Shown here: positions 38,103 through 46,738 of the stretch, in pieces
Layout: the number at the start of each line of letters is the position of its first letter
Position numbering within the stretch: position 1 is the first letter of the stretch
DNA from: Legionella sainthelensi
Lineage (GTDB): Bacteria; Pseudomonadota; Gammaproteobacteria; Legionellales; Legionellaceae
Assembly (NCBI RefSeq): GCF_900637685.1
Contig: NZ_LR134388.1
Span: forward strand, 3,995,001 to 4,059,000
Length of the DNA stretch: 64,000 bases
Direction of reading: 5' to 3'
Position numbers and translations under genes: made by a program
Notes under the pieces: generated by a model
The model's input: only the letters and a program-made list of their open reading frames with translations
Told to the model about the DNA's origin: nothing
Database searches by the model: none

Positions 38103-38678
38103 ATGAAAATTTTAATGCGATTTATTTATGAAAGCCTCCTGATCCTATTGTTAATTTCATGTGGAAACAATAATTCAAACACCGTAACAATACTCAATAA
38201 CCCAGCACTTCTCAGTACCGCTCGATCTTTACCCACACAAGGAACATTAGAAGTTACAAAAGAAGGGTATGTCTATTTAAAAGTTTCTAATGATTATTTA
38301 AATGTTTTATACCCCATTTTAATACAGCATGCAGAAGAAAAAGATACCCCTTGTATTATGCCTGCAAAAAGCTCTGTGGGAAGTCATGTTACTGTGTTTT
38401 ATGCAGGTCAGTTAAGTCCAGAACAAATTCAGTCATTACCTATTGGTAATACATTTAACTTTCAAATTAAAGAAATCGAAATGGTGAATAAGACGAAGTA
38501 TTGGCATAATCAGCCAGAAAAAGTAATTTGGTATGTGCTCTTAATTGACTCACCTGATTTGTCTTCTCGCCTAAAATCATTAATAACATTAAGACATTTC
38601 CGTTCATTTCATATAAGCATAGCCCGCGAAAACTTTGATACCAATGGTTTCTGTATAAAACCTCATCCGTCTTATTAA
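38103..38678 (+). CDS. Lipoprotein with 2H-phosphoesterase-like motifs
   Basis: 191 residues. The signal peptide ends at lipobox LISC (Cys20). Two H-x-[TS]-x motifs occur, GSHVTVFY (His95) and SFHISIA (His170), 75 residues apart, each in a predicted beta strand, which is the defining pattern of the 2H phosphoesterase superfamily (cyclic phosphodiesterases and RNA ligase-like enzymes). The family is usually cytosolic, so a lipoprotein form is unusual. It lies 60 bp after the membrane-protein gene in the same direction and may be the operon's last member. Confidence 0.6.
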   Translation: MKILMRFIYESLLILLLISCGNNNSNTVTILNNPALLSTARSLPTQGTLEVTKEGYVYLKVSNDYLNVLYPILIQHAEEKDTPCIMPAKSSVGSHVTVFYAGQLSPEQIQSLPIGNTFNFQIKEIEMVNKTKYWHNQPEKVIWYVLLIDSPDLSSRLKSLITLRHFRSFHISIARENFDTNGFCIKPHPSY

Positions 38679-38723
38679 ATTAGGGTACATAATAGGTCAA
38701 TGCTAAAATTCATTGATCTCGAA

Positions 38724-39458
38724 TTATACTGTAACTGCGCAAACAAGCGCATTAGCATAAGTGTCACCCGTAGTTAAGTTGTTAATAACTTGATCATTAG
38801 CTCTCTTTAAATGGCCTTGCCCTAGATAAAAGAAGCGATAACCACACTCAAAGGGTATCTGACCAATAATATTGTTTAGGCGAATTCCTGCTCCCACCGT
38901 TGCAGAAAAACTTGTCGTTGAGGCTCCTTTAAATGAGTTATCAGGTACAGCAAAATCAACTAAGGGCGTTTCTTGATAACCAGAGGTCCACATAAAATTA
39001 GGACCGATACCTGCATCCACAGTAACGTTGTAAGCAGAACTATTCGTATAAATAAGTGCTTTAGCAGCAGCATAAACAGGAACATTTTGAAGGTTGTACT
39101 TATAAGAAAGATTGGTAAATAAATCTTCCTGAACAATATCACCTTTCACCTTGGTTTGACCTAAATAAAAAGCATCTACGCCATATGAAAGCTGAACCCA
39201 ATTATAAGAAGGCCCATTAAAATACAGCCCTAAACCAACAAGTCCGCTAATTTGAGAGTTATTATCCAACGTGTATTGGTTGCCTATCAAACTATCAATA
39301 TCAATATGTTGATCTTTGCCCTGCGATGCGCCAAAAAAACCACCTTGAATGGGAATGGACCATATTTTGGAAGGTCCTGCATTTCCCATCGTTCCCGCAG
39401 AACACACCATTGGCAATGCAAGTCCAGTAAAGAGTATGTTTTTAATAAATGAATGCAT
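38724..39458 (-). CDS. Outer membrane beta-barrel protein
   Basis: 244 residues with a signal peptide (MHSFIKNILFTGLALPMVCSAG) and AAGGA before the ATG. The mature part alternates polar and hydrophobic residues in strands such as LVGLGLYFNG, WVQLSYGVDAFYLG and ATVGAGIRL, with paired aromatic residues near the end (GYRFFYLGQGH). It matches the small barrel proteins common in Legionella genomes. It is predicted to insert in the outer membrane, with no transport substrate suggested. No obvious operon partner. Confidence 0.8.
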   Translation of the reverse strand: MHSFIKNILFTGLALPMVCSAGTMGNAGPSKIWSIPIQGGFFGASQGKDQHIDIDSLIGNQYTLDNNSQISGLVGLGLYFNGPSYNWVQLSYGVDAFYLGQTKVKGDIVQEDLFTNLSYKYNLQNVPVYAAAKALIYTNSSAYNVTVDAGIGPNFMWTSGYQETPLVDFAVPDNSFKGASTTSFSATVGAGIRLNNIIGQIPFECGYRFFYLGQGHLKRANDQVINNLTTGDTYANALVCAVTV

Positions 39459-39830
39459 AATTATCCTTAATTATTTGGTAAGTGACCCCATGAAATTTTA
39501 TTTACGCTATTATATTTTTATTCCAACGTCAATTGTGCATGAGTTTACCTATTCTCATAAATACAGGCTACACTTTTTATAGAATCATAAATTAACGTGC
39601 TCGAGTAAGGATTTTATCTAGATCCCTACGGAGCTTTGTGCGGGTTGCAACGAACTGCAATTGACTTACGACATCCGCTGTCTCTCCACAGGATGGCGGA
39701 TAAAGAGAGATTTCTTGGGTCAATCGCAGTAGAATTGAGGAAATTAGCCTCAACACAAGCATGCTAAGGGCTTCAAAACCAGAATTATGATTCTCCTTGT
39801 CCCTGAGCTGACGTTCAATTAAGGATAAAA
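39459..39830. other. Divergent intergenic region
   Basis: 372 bp between the barrel protein and the aspartoacylase-like gene. It contains a more GC-balanced stretch at about 39600-39820 than its neighbours, but I found no supported gene or RNA. Presumed promoters for both flanking genes. Confidence 0.4.
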
Positions 39831-40856
39831 ATGAGTAAAGCATCTATTATGATTGGGGATGAAAAAATCAAACCAGGGCAACGTAAAACAATCTTGTTGC
39901 CTATGCCAAAATTATATGACTGGACCCCTATCTGCCTCCCGATACATGTGATTAATGGTCCTGAAGAAGGGCCTACACTCTGTATTACTGCAGCGATCCA
40001 TGGCGATGAAATCAATGGTGTTGAGATCATAAGACGACTCTTAAAAAAGAAGGGATTAAAACATATCAACGGCAGTGTCATCGCGATTCCTATTGTTAAC
40101 GTCTACGGTTTTTTATATCAAGAACGCTATTTAATGGACAGAAGAGACTTAAATCGCTCGTTTCCTGGTAGTTCTAAGGGTTCACTTGCGTCAATGCTTG
40201 CAGAAATTATTAGCAAGCAAATTCTATCTCAATCGACACATGCAATTGACTTACATACTGGGTCAAATCATAGATTTAATTTACCGCAAATCCGAGCAAA
40301 TCTTGATATGCAAGGAATTGAAGATTTAGCTCGTGCTTTTAACGTTCCCGTGATATTACATTCAACCTTTAGAGATGGCTCAATGAGAGAGTATGCAAAT
40401 GAGCAAGGAATCCATATTCTAGTCTATGAGGGAGGAGAATCGCTACGATTTGATGAGCTTTCTATTAGGACGGGTATTAATGGAATTTTAAGTGTTATGG
40501 GTGCACTTGAAATGATTAAAACCAGTAAATATGGGGTTAAAAAGTGTACGCCAACTGTTTCAAGAAACAGTTATTGGTTAAGAGCACCTATAAGTGGAAT
40601 TTTGAGGCACATCAAGAAATCTGGGAATAAAGTCACAAAAGGTCAAGTTATCGCAATTATAGCAAACCCCTCAAGTACCGAAGAATATAAATTAAAATCA
40701 CCAATATCCGGCATTATTATTGGGGAAAGCAAGCTACCTCTTGTACACTCAGGACAAGCATTGTTTCATATCGCTACTTTTGAAAAATTGGATGTCGTTG
40801 CAGAACAATTAGAAAATTTACAAGAAGCTTTTGATTTAAACGAGTATGAGGACTGA
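39831..40856 (+). CDS. Succinylglutamate desuccinylase/aspartoacylase family protein
   Basis: 341-residue zinc-dependent amidohydrolase of the M14-like AstE/AspA family. Zinc ligands are His57 and Glu60 in AAIHGDEINGVEI and a His near residue 141 in IDLHTGSNH. The RDLNRSFPG segment contributes substrate-binding Asn and Arg. A C-terminal biotinyl-like beta domain (about 250-320) is typical of the bacterial members with a two-domain fold. AAGGA precedes the ATG. The substrate (an N-acyl amino acid or ester) cannot be assigned. It is convergent with pmtA. Confidence 0.85.
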   Translation: MSKASIMIGDEKIKPGQRKTILLPMPKLYDWTPICLPIHVINGPEEGPTLCITAAIHGDEINGVEIIRRLLKKKGLKHINGSVIAIPIVNVYGFLYQERYLMDRRDLNRSFPGSSKGSLASMLAEIISKQILSQSTHAIDLHTGSNHRFNLPQIRANLDMQGIEDLARAFNVPVILHSTFRDGSMREYANEQGIHILVYEGGESLRFDELSIRTGINGILSVMGALEMIKTSKYGVKKCTPTVSRNSYWLRAPISGILRHIKKSGNKVTKGQVIAIIANPSSTEEYKLKSPISGIIIGESKLPLVHSGQALFHIATFEKLDVVAEQLENLQEAFDLNEYED

Positions 40857-40913
40857 CACCTAAAAGTAGTTCCCTCATGCTCTTGTATGGAGCAGAGACT
40901 GCTCTAATGTAAA

Positions 40914-41555
40914 TTATGCAGAAACATTGTCCTTTTTGGTTTTACAATGCAATAATTTCCAATAGCCAAATAAATTAATTTTTTGGGAGTTTAAAAGCTT
41001 TAATTGCTTGTAATCCAGAATCGAGTGAACTGAAAAATCCGACTTAAAACCTACTAGTTTATTGACGAGAGCAAATTTTTTTTCAAAAAAACGAACTACA
41101 GTGTGTTCTGAAGCAAAATGATTTACAAATATAATTTCCGCAGTAGGTTTAGCAACACGAGTGAGCTCCTGTAAAAAGGCATTCACATCTGGAACAACCG
41201 AGGCAACATACATAGCAACGATAAAATCAAAACTATTATCAGGGAATTCTAAATGAGCCGCATCCATAACTTTTAATTGGACTCTATTTTCCAACTGATT
41301 TTTTTCAACCTGCTCGTGCGCTTTTTCCAGCATTTTTTCGGAGATATCTATCCCAGTAATCCGTAAATCTGACCGGTAAAGAGGTAATGACAATCCCGTG
41401 CCAATGCCAATTTCCAAAATGGAAGCATTTTGCTTTGCGACTTTATTGATAATACTGGTGCATAATGAACGGCCGGGGCTAAAAATAGATCCAAATACAA
41501 AATCGTAGAAAGAAGCATAGATATTATAAACTTTTCTTATTGAAGCCACAGACAT
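40914..41555 (-). CDS. pmtA: Phospholipid N-methyltransferase, PmtA type
   Basis: 213-residue class I SAM methyltransferase. Motif I is ILEIGIGTGLSLPLY, followed by ITGIDISEKMLEKA and VMDAAHLEFPDNSFDFIVAMYVASVVPD, then the family-specific IIFVNHFASE. These segments match the Rhodobacter-type PmtA that methylates phosphatidylethanolamine toward phosphatidylcholine, a lipid Legionella makes. GGAG precedes the ATG. The name rests on remembered motifs; a quinone or other small-molecule methyltransferase is the alternative. It fits with the psd gene nearby, which supplies the substrate lipid. Confidence 0.75.
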   Translation of the reverse strand: MSVASIRKVYNIYASFYDFVFGSIFSPGRSLCTSIINKVAKQNASILEIGIGTGLSLPLYRSDLRITGIDISEKMLEKAHEQVEKNQLENRVQLKVMDAAHLEFPDNSFDFIVAMYVASVVPDVNAFLQELTRVAKPTAEIIFVNHFASEHTVVRFFEKKFALVNKLVGFKSDFSVHSILDYKQLKLLNSQKINLFGYWKLLHCKTKKDNVSA

Positions 41556-41885
41556 AACTCTACTCCATTGAAATGTCGCTAAATTTAATAATAATAAAAA
41601 ATACTTAATTTGTTCTGCCTACACCATCTTAATAGCAAAAAATAATATAAAAGTACAGAACATTGACACTTTAGATTCCCAAGGGCCTGTCTCTGAGTCA
41701 TAAGCCATTATTTTAATTTATTTAAAATTATTAAATCATGCTTCTTATAAATATAAATCTACGGAATCATTTTAATTTATTTAATTTCAATATATATTGA
41801 TATTAAAAAATTAAATGTATGGCGCATTTTCAACTATACTTAGAGCTAGTTACTAATTAAAATTGATTGTTACGGGATATATTTT
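41556..41885. promoter_or_regulatory. Divergent promoter region of pmtA and LysR gene
   Basis: 330 bp of very AT-rich sequence between divergent genes, with no open frame. LysR regulators often act on the divergent gene, so an operator is likely here, but I could not single out a T-N11-A box among many AT-rich candidates. Confidence 0.4.
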
Positions 41886-42788
41886 ATGGATATAAGAAGA
41901 ATTAATTTAAATTTATTAATTCATTTTGATACTTTGATGACCGAACAGTCTGTTTCAAAGGCCGCTGAGAAAACGTTTTTAACACAAACAGCAATGAGTT
42001 ATATATTAAAGGAATTGCGCGAATTATTTGACGATCCTTTATTTATAAGGAAAGCACATGGGCTTCAACCTACCCAAAAGGCTTTAGATTTAGCGCCAAA
42101 AATTAAAGCATTTTTAGACAGCTCTAAAAATATTTTTCAAGAAACAACTTTTGATCCGTTTACTGAAGATTTATCGTTTAAAGCTATTTTATCAGTTCAT
42201 GGAGAGTTTCTTATTTTATCAAAACTATGTGCTTATTTATCCACTCATGCGCCCAATTTTACACTAAAAACACTTTCATTATCAGAATACGTAAATATAG
42301 AACATCTATTAGCGACAGAAATTGACTTTGTAGTGGGTCCTGCCTTTCTTGAGACTGGAAATAACACTAATGCGGAACTCTTATTTTTTGATGAAGTTGT
42401 ATGCGTCATGGGTGTAGCAAATCCACTTGTTCATCAAGAAATCACTACAGAAGACTTCTTCAACGCGGATCATGTTGAAATACAATTCAGTTATCTACGC
42501 AAAGACAATATGCTATTCAAAATATTGGCAGGATTTGGTAAGAGAAAGACAAAAATAATTGTGCCAAACCTAATTAATGTTTGTGAAGTAATAAGCCAAA
42601 CAAATTGTATTGCCATGATGCCTCGCTCATTGGCTGTTTCCTTACAAAACAAGTATCAATTTGAAATTAAATCATTCCCCTTTCCTATCAAAGAATACCG
42701 AATTATGATCCATTACCATAAACGATTAGAGAATGATAAGCGATTGCGCTGGGTTATCGATGTTATTAAGAATCATTGCTGTCAATAA
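41886..42788 (+). CDS. LysR-family transcriptional regulator
   Basis: 300 residues. An N-terminal winged helix-turn-helix (MDIRRINLNLLIHFDTLM, then SVSKAAEKTFLTQTAMSYILKELRELFDDPLF) is of the NodD/NahR/LeuO-like branch, where the first helix reads NLNLL. The substrate-binding-like C-terminal domain spans about 95-295. It is divergent from pmtA, so pmtA is a plausible target. The effector ligand is unknown. Confidence 0.88.
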   Translation: MDIRRINLNLLIHFDTLMTEQSVSKAAEKTFLTQTAMSYILKELRELFDDPLFIRKAHGLQPTQKALDLAPKIKAFLDSSKNIFQETTFDPFTEDLSFKAILSVHGEFLILSKLCAYLSTHAPNFTLKTLSLSEYVNIEHLLATEIDFVVGPAFLETGNNTNAELLFFDEVVCVMGVANPLVHQEITTEDFFNADHVEIQFSYLRKDNMLFKILAGFGKRKTKIIVPNLINVCEVISQTNCIAMMPRSLAVSLQNKYQFEIKSFPFPIKEYRIMIHYHKRLENDKRLRWVIDVIKNHCCQ

Positions 42789-42879
42789 GCTTCACTTTTT
42801 ATCATATGTTATATGATGGTTTTATTTTAATAAATTTTGTTATCCGTCCCTTTAAGTTGAGTACCACAAGGAGATTCGT

Positions 42880-43812
42880 ATGAAAATCATTGTCAGCGGA
42901 GGAACAGGGGCAATTGGCCAAACATTAATCCCCGCGCTCCTTCAGTCTGGATATGAAATTCATGTGATAGGACGAGATGAAGAAAAGGTACGCGCAATAT
43001 TTTCAAACACTGTTCAGGCAACAACCTGGAATAGACTTAATACCTTAAATCCAGATGAGTTTACTGCAATAATTAATCTAGCAGGCGAAGATATTACCGC
43101 TCATCGCTGGAATACACGCGTAAAAGAGCAGCTGCTTTCCAGTCGTCTTAAACCAACAAACCAACTCATAGAATGGGGCATCACGGCAAAGACTAAAAAA
43201 CCACATTTATATAATGCAAGTGCCATTGGTATTTATGGGTTACAAAAAAAGCAAGCACAAGACAATACCCTATTTACCGAAACATCCACGCCCATTGATT
43301 TTCCAAAAAAAAGTTTTGCAACACAATTGGTTAGCCAGTGGGAAGATGCAGCAAAAAAGGGATTTGCAATGGGTATGCCAGTTACCTTAATGCGCTTTGG
43401 CGTCGTTCTAAAACGTGGGGAAGGGATGTTAAAAAAATTACAGGCTCCTACTCAGTATGGAATGGGTGCAGTGATCGGCACCGGAGAGCAACCCTTGGCC
43501 TGGATTGATAGCACTGATCTTGTCCATGCCATTTTATTTTTGCTAGCGCATCCAGAGATTACAGGCCCCATAAATTTAGTTGCGCCAGAATGCGTCTCTC
43601 AAAAAAAATTCATTAAAACATTAGCGCAAGTTTTAAAAAGACCAATATTTTTGCGCTTACCCGCTTGGAGTATTCGAATTTTATTGGGGCAAATGGGCGA
43701 GGAGTTGTTATTATCCGGACAAACAGTAACATCTCAGCGTTTAGCTGAATACCAATTTAAATTCAAATACCCTACATTATTAGCTGCTTTAACTAAGGAA
43801 CTGGGGGGTTGA
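42880..43812 (+). CDS. TIGR01777-type NAD-dependent epimerase (YfcH-like)
   Basis: 310-residue extended short-chain dehydrogenase. The nucleotide loop is SGGTGAIGQTLI at residues 6-17. INLAGEDITAHRWNTRVKEQLLSSRL is the family signature, NASAIGIYG replaces the usual catalytic YxxxK, and a DUF1731-like C-terminus ends in FKYPTLLAAL. AAGGAG precedes the ATG. It is followed after 9 nt by an ornithine cyclodeaminase-like gene, so the two are cotranscribed. The physiological substrate of the family is unknown. Confidence 0.88.
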   Translation: MKIIVSGGTGAIGQTLIPALLQSGYEIHVIGRDEEKVRAIFSNTVQATTWNRLNTLNPDEFTAIINLAGEDITAHRWNTRVKEQLLSSRLKPTNQLIEWGITAKTKKPHLYNASAIGIYGLQKKQAQDNTLFTETSTPIDFPKKSFATQLVSQWEDAAKKGFAMGMPVTLMRFGVVLKRGEGMLKKLQAPTQYGMGAVIGTGEQPLAWIDSTDLVHAILFLLAHPEITGPINLVAPECVSQKKFIKTLAQVLKRPIFLRLPAWSIRILLGQMGEELLLSGQTVTSQRLAEYQFKFKYPTLLAALTKELGG

Positions 43813-43821
43813 AAAATCATC

Positions 43822-44793
43822 ATGAGTCTTCGCTTATTATCTTTAGATGAAGTCAAACAATGCATTACCATGAGGCAAGCGATTACTGCGATGGAAAACG
43901 CATTTATGCAATTGGCCAAAAAACAAGTTCAATTACCACTAAGAACCGGGATACCTATTAAGGAAGAAGATGCTTTGACTTTAACAATGCCAGCTTATCT
44001 CGCTCAAGATAAAGCTTTAGGATTAAAGGTGGTATCTATTTTTCCTGGGAATAATGCAAAAAACAAACCGTCCATTACCGGTTGTATTTTGTTACTTGAT
44101 GCCAGTACCGGAGAGCCTCTAGCATTGATGGATGGAGGTTATTTAACAGCACTAAGAACTGGAGCTGTTTCAGGTTTAGCAAGTCACTATTTTGCTATAG
44201 ATAATGCAACTCATGTTGCAATCATTGGTTCAGGAGTGCAAGCAGAAACGCAATTACAAGCAATAGCAACTGTACGTGATATCAAACAAGTTTCTGTATG
44301 GTCCAGAAATAGAAGAAACGCCGAACAATTTGCTGAAAAGTTTGCAGATCAATATACCGTCAATGTATATGATCATATTCCAGACGCAGTTAAAAATGCA
44401 GATATTATTTGTACTGCAACCGGGAGTACTGAACCACTACTTCATTTTAAGGACGTACAACCCCATGCGCATATTAATGCTATAGGCTCTCATACAGCGC
44501 AGATGAAAGAACTCGATAATCACTTGCTAAGCCGTGCTATTGTGATTGTCGATCAATTGCATGCTGTGTTAACTGAAGCAGGCGAAATTATAAGTGCGCT
44601 GCAACACAATAACTTAAAACAAGAGTCAATTATTGAAATAGGAGATTGGCTACTTCATAAAAATCAAGACTACAAAAACCAACTCACCGTATTCAAATCA
44701 GTAGGGCTTTCCATCCAAGATTTAAGTGTCGCTTCGGTGGTTTATCACAATGCGGTTAATAAAAAACTAGGTACATTATTTGCACTCAACTAG
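43822..44793 (+). CDS. Ornithine cyclodeaminase/mu-crystallin family protein
   Basis: 323-residue NAD(P)-dependent enzyme. The N-terminal dimerisation half includes the RTGIPIKEEDALTLTMPAY and LDASTGEPLALMDGGYLTALRTGAVSGLA regions. The Rossmann segment is VAIIGSGVQAETQL, and later DIICTATGS and INAIGSHTAQMKELD. Members act as ornithine cyclodeaminases, alanine dehydrogenases or ketimine reductases, and these cannot be separated here. It is translated right after the epimerase gene. Confidence 0.87.
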   Translation: MSLRLLSLDEVKQCITMRQAITAMENAFMQLAKKQVQLPLRTGIPIKEEDALTLTMPAYLAQDKALGLKVVSIFPGNNAKNKPSITGCILLLDASTGEPLALMDGGYLTALRTGAVSGLASHYFAIDNATHVAIIGSGVQAETQLQAIATVRDIKQVSVWSRNRRNAEQFAEKFADQYTVNVYDHIPDAVKNADIICTATGSTEPLLHFKDVQPHAHINAIGSHTAQMKELDNHLLSRAIVIVDQLHAVLTEAGEIISALQHNNLKQESIIEIGDWLLHKNQDYKNQLTVFKSVGLSIQDLSVASVVYHNAVNKKLGTLFALN

Positions 44794-44914
44794 GGTGCCA
44801 TTGTCAAACATACCTACTCGTAGACGCTGTTCATCATGTTTCTCGAGATTTGTAGATACTGTTTTTAAATGCCAGAGAAATTTTCATTAAAAGGCAGTAT
44901 CTCTATATTTATTC

Positions 44915-45723
44915 CTAAGGAATACCGTTTTCTACTTTTAATGCTTGTCGTACTACATTTCTATCCTGACCTTTATTTTGATTAAAAGGGAACAGCAAAG
45001 TGTAGTAGAGATATGGCGAAGAAGCGCTGTACTCAAAATTGCGATCTCCAGGTATTAAATTTGGGCCAAAATGATCGCTAATTTGCGGACTATTCGGATC
45101 CAAAAAACCAGGATAAGCCTGTCCATAAACATTTTGCATCGCTTGCCATTTATCAAACCAAGTAATTTCTCTTAAAAAATATTCTGTATAACTGTTTCCG
45201 GTATTGGTTGCTGAACTGAGAACTCCGGTTTGTGGATCTAAATTCGCCAAGGTATAAACAATAATCTCCCCATTTAATTATATTGCTTTGGGCAAACATG
45301 CCGGCAATACCCGTCATTTGATTATTATCATGTATATTCTGATAGGGATAAGGAGCAACAATTACTGGGACATTATTTACCGAGGAGTTCTGTATTAATT
45401 GAAAGGTATTTCCTGCATCTAAAGAACGTGCTGCGACCAGATTGCCATACTCATTCTGCACACTCGTAGTGCAATTTGGGCCCGTACTCGGTGATACACA
45501 AGGATGATATTCATTATGAACTATTGGCAGCGGCAAAAGAGCTATTAGGGCCTAAAACCGACAGACTTATCAAAAAACTATAAATGAGAAAATACGCCAG
45601 CGGATATTTATTTATGTTTCTTCTTCCTTGATAGTTTCTCAAATAAGTTAAATGAGATAAGTAATATGAGCAACTTGGCGGTTGCAAACAAGACTTGAAC
45701 ATGTATAGGTATAGATGCCCCAT
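44915..45723 (-). pseudogene. Decayed gene for a secreted protein
   Basis: Three reading frames follow one another on the reverse strand: a hydrophobic leader ending FLISLSVLGPNSSFAAA (to about 45514), then HNEYHPCVSPSTGPNC through MFAQSNIIKWG, then IIVYTLANLDPQTGVL to GIP at 44915. Removing one base near TT 45517-45520 and one from the C4 run at 45268-45271 restores a single frame. No good ATG precedes the leader. The protein would be exported, with a Cys pair and Pro/Tyr-rich segments. The family is unknown to me. Confidence 0.6.
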
Positions 45724-45747
45724 TATTGGACTTATTGATGCGGCTTT

Positions 45748-46605
45748 CTAAGCTTTAGACTCTCCGATTTCCCCCAGGGCTTCACCAAACCGAAGTATAC
45801 TTCCTGCTTTTAATTCGTTATTCCACTGGACTTTACTCTCATCAGCAAACAACAGCACCACAGTAGAGCCTAACTTAAAATAACCCATTTCATCTCCTTG
45901 AGCCATTTTTTTATTAGGCTGTGGATATTCAAAATCAACGCGATTTTTACTCCGTTTAACATCTCCATGCCAACTAGTTCCTATCGCACCAACTATCGTT
46001 GCACCAACCATCACGATGGCCATATGCCCCACTGGAGTGGAAAAAAAGATGGCCAAACGCTCATTACGAGCAAATAACTTAGGCACTACTTGAACCGTAG
46101 ACGGTTGCACTGAAAATAAGGCTCCAGGGATATAAGTCATCGAGGTAATTTCAGCATCTATAGGCATATGCACGCGGTGATAATCTTTAGGCGATAAATA
46201 CAATGTTGCAAAACGTCCATTAATAAAGCGAGACGCTATTTCTTTATTGCACGCAAGAAGCTCAGAAACAGTATAATAATGCCCTTTTGCCTGAATCAGT
46301 TTGTCTTCTTCTATTGATCCTATTTCACTGATACAACCATCTACTGGAGAAATGATACCTGCTTGTGCCAGAGGTCTGCATCCCGGTTTTAAACGCCGGA
46401 TAAAAAAATCGTTAAAACACCGATATGCTTCAGGATTTTCAACTAAAGCTTCGCTCATGTTCACTTGGTATTCATGAATAAAGCGTTGAATCAGATAATC
46501 CTTAACTTTGATATTTGTCACATCCGCTAAATAACCAGCAAGCAAGGTTAGACTATGTTTTGGAATAATATATTGCGACAATGTTTTTAATAAATCTAAA
46601 GACAT
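45748..46605 (-). CDS. psd: Phosphatidylserine decarboxylase
   Basis: 285-residue proenzyme that makes phosphatidylethanolamine at the inner membrane. The self-cleavage motif is LGST in [12 protein letters not shown] near residue 251, where the Ser becomes the pyruvoyl group. Upstream are [24 protein letters not shown] and the catalytic HRVHMP. Length and motifs are standard for the proteobacterial type. It is alone on this strand between a decayed gene and an effector candidate. Functionally it pairs with pmtA 4 kb away. Confidence 0.93.
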   Translation of the reverse strand: MSLDLLKTLSQYIIPKHSLTLLAGYLADVTNIKVKDYLIQRFIHEYQVNMSEALVENPEAYRCFNDFFIRRLKPGCRPLAQAGIISPVDGCISEIGSIEEDKLIQAKGHYYTVSELLACNKEIASRFINGRFATLYLSPKDYHRVHMPIDAEITSMTYIPGALFSVQPSTVQVVPKLFARNERLAIFFSTPVGHMAIVMVGATIVGAIGTSWHGDVKRSKNRVDFEYPQPNKKMAQGDEMGYFKLGSTVVLLFADESKVQWNNELKAGSILRFGEALGEIGESKA

Positions 46606-46738
46606 GCAAAATTCTCACTGCTTATAAAAAGGAAATCATAACCTATACGCTTAAGAGTCACAAATTATGATTTGTGAACTCAATTTTAAAGCGCAAATAA
46701 CAAATACAACACTACCTGTTAAATATAGCCTATCTTTT

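Noticed and set aside
39592..39843. Reverse open frame of 83 codons
   Set aside because: It overlaps the start of the aspartoacylase-like gene, starts without a ribosome binding site, and has no recognisable motif.
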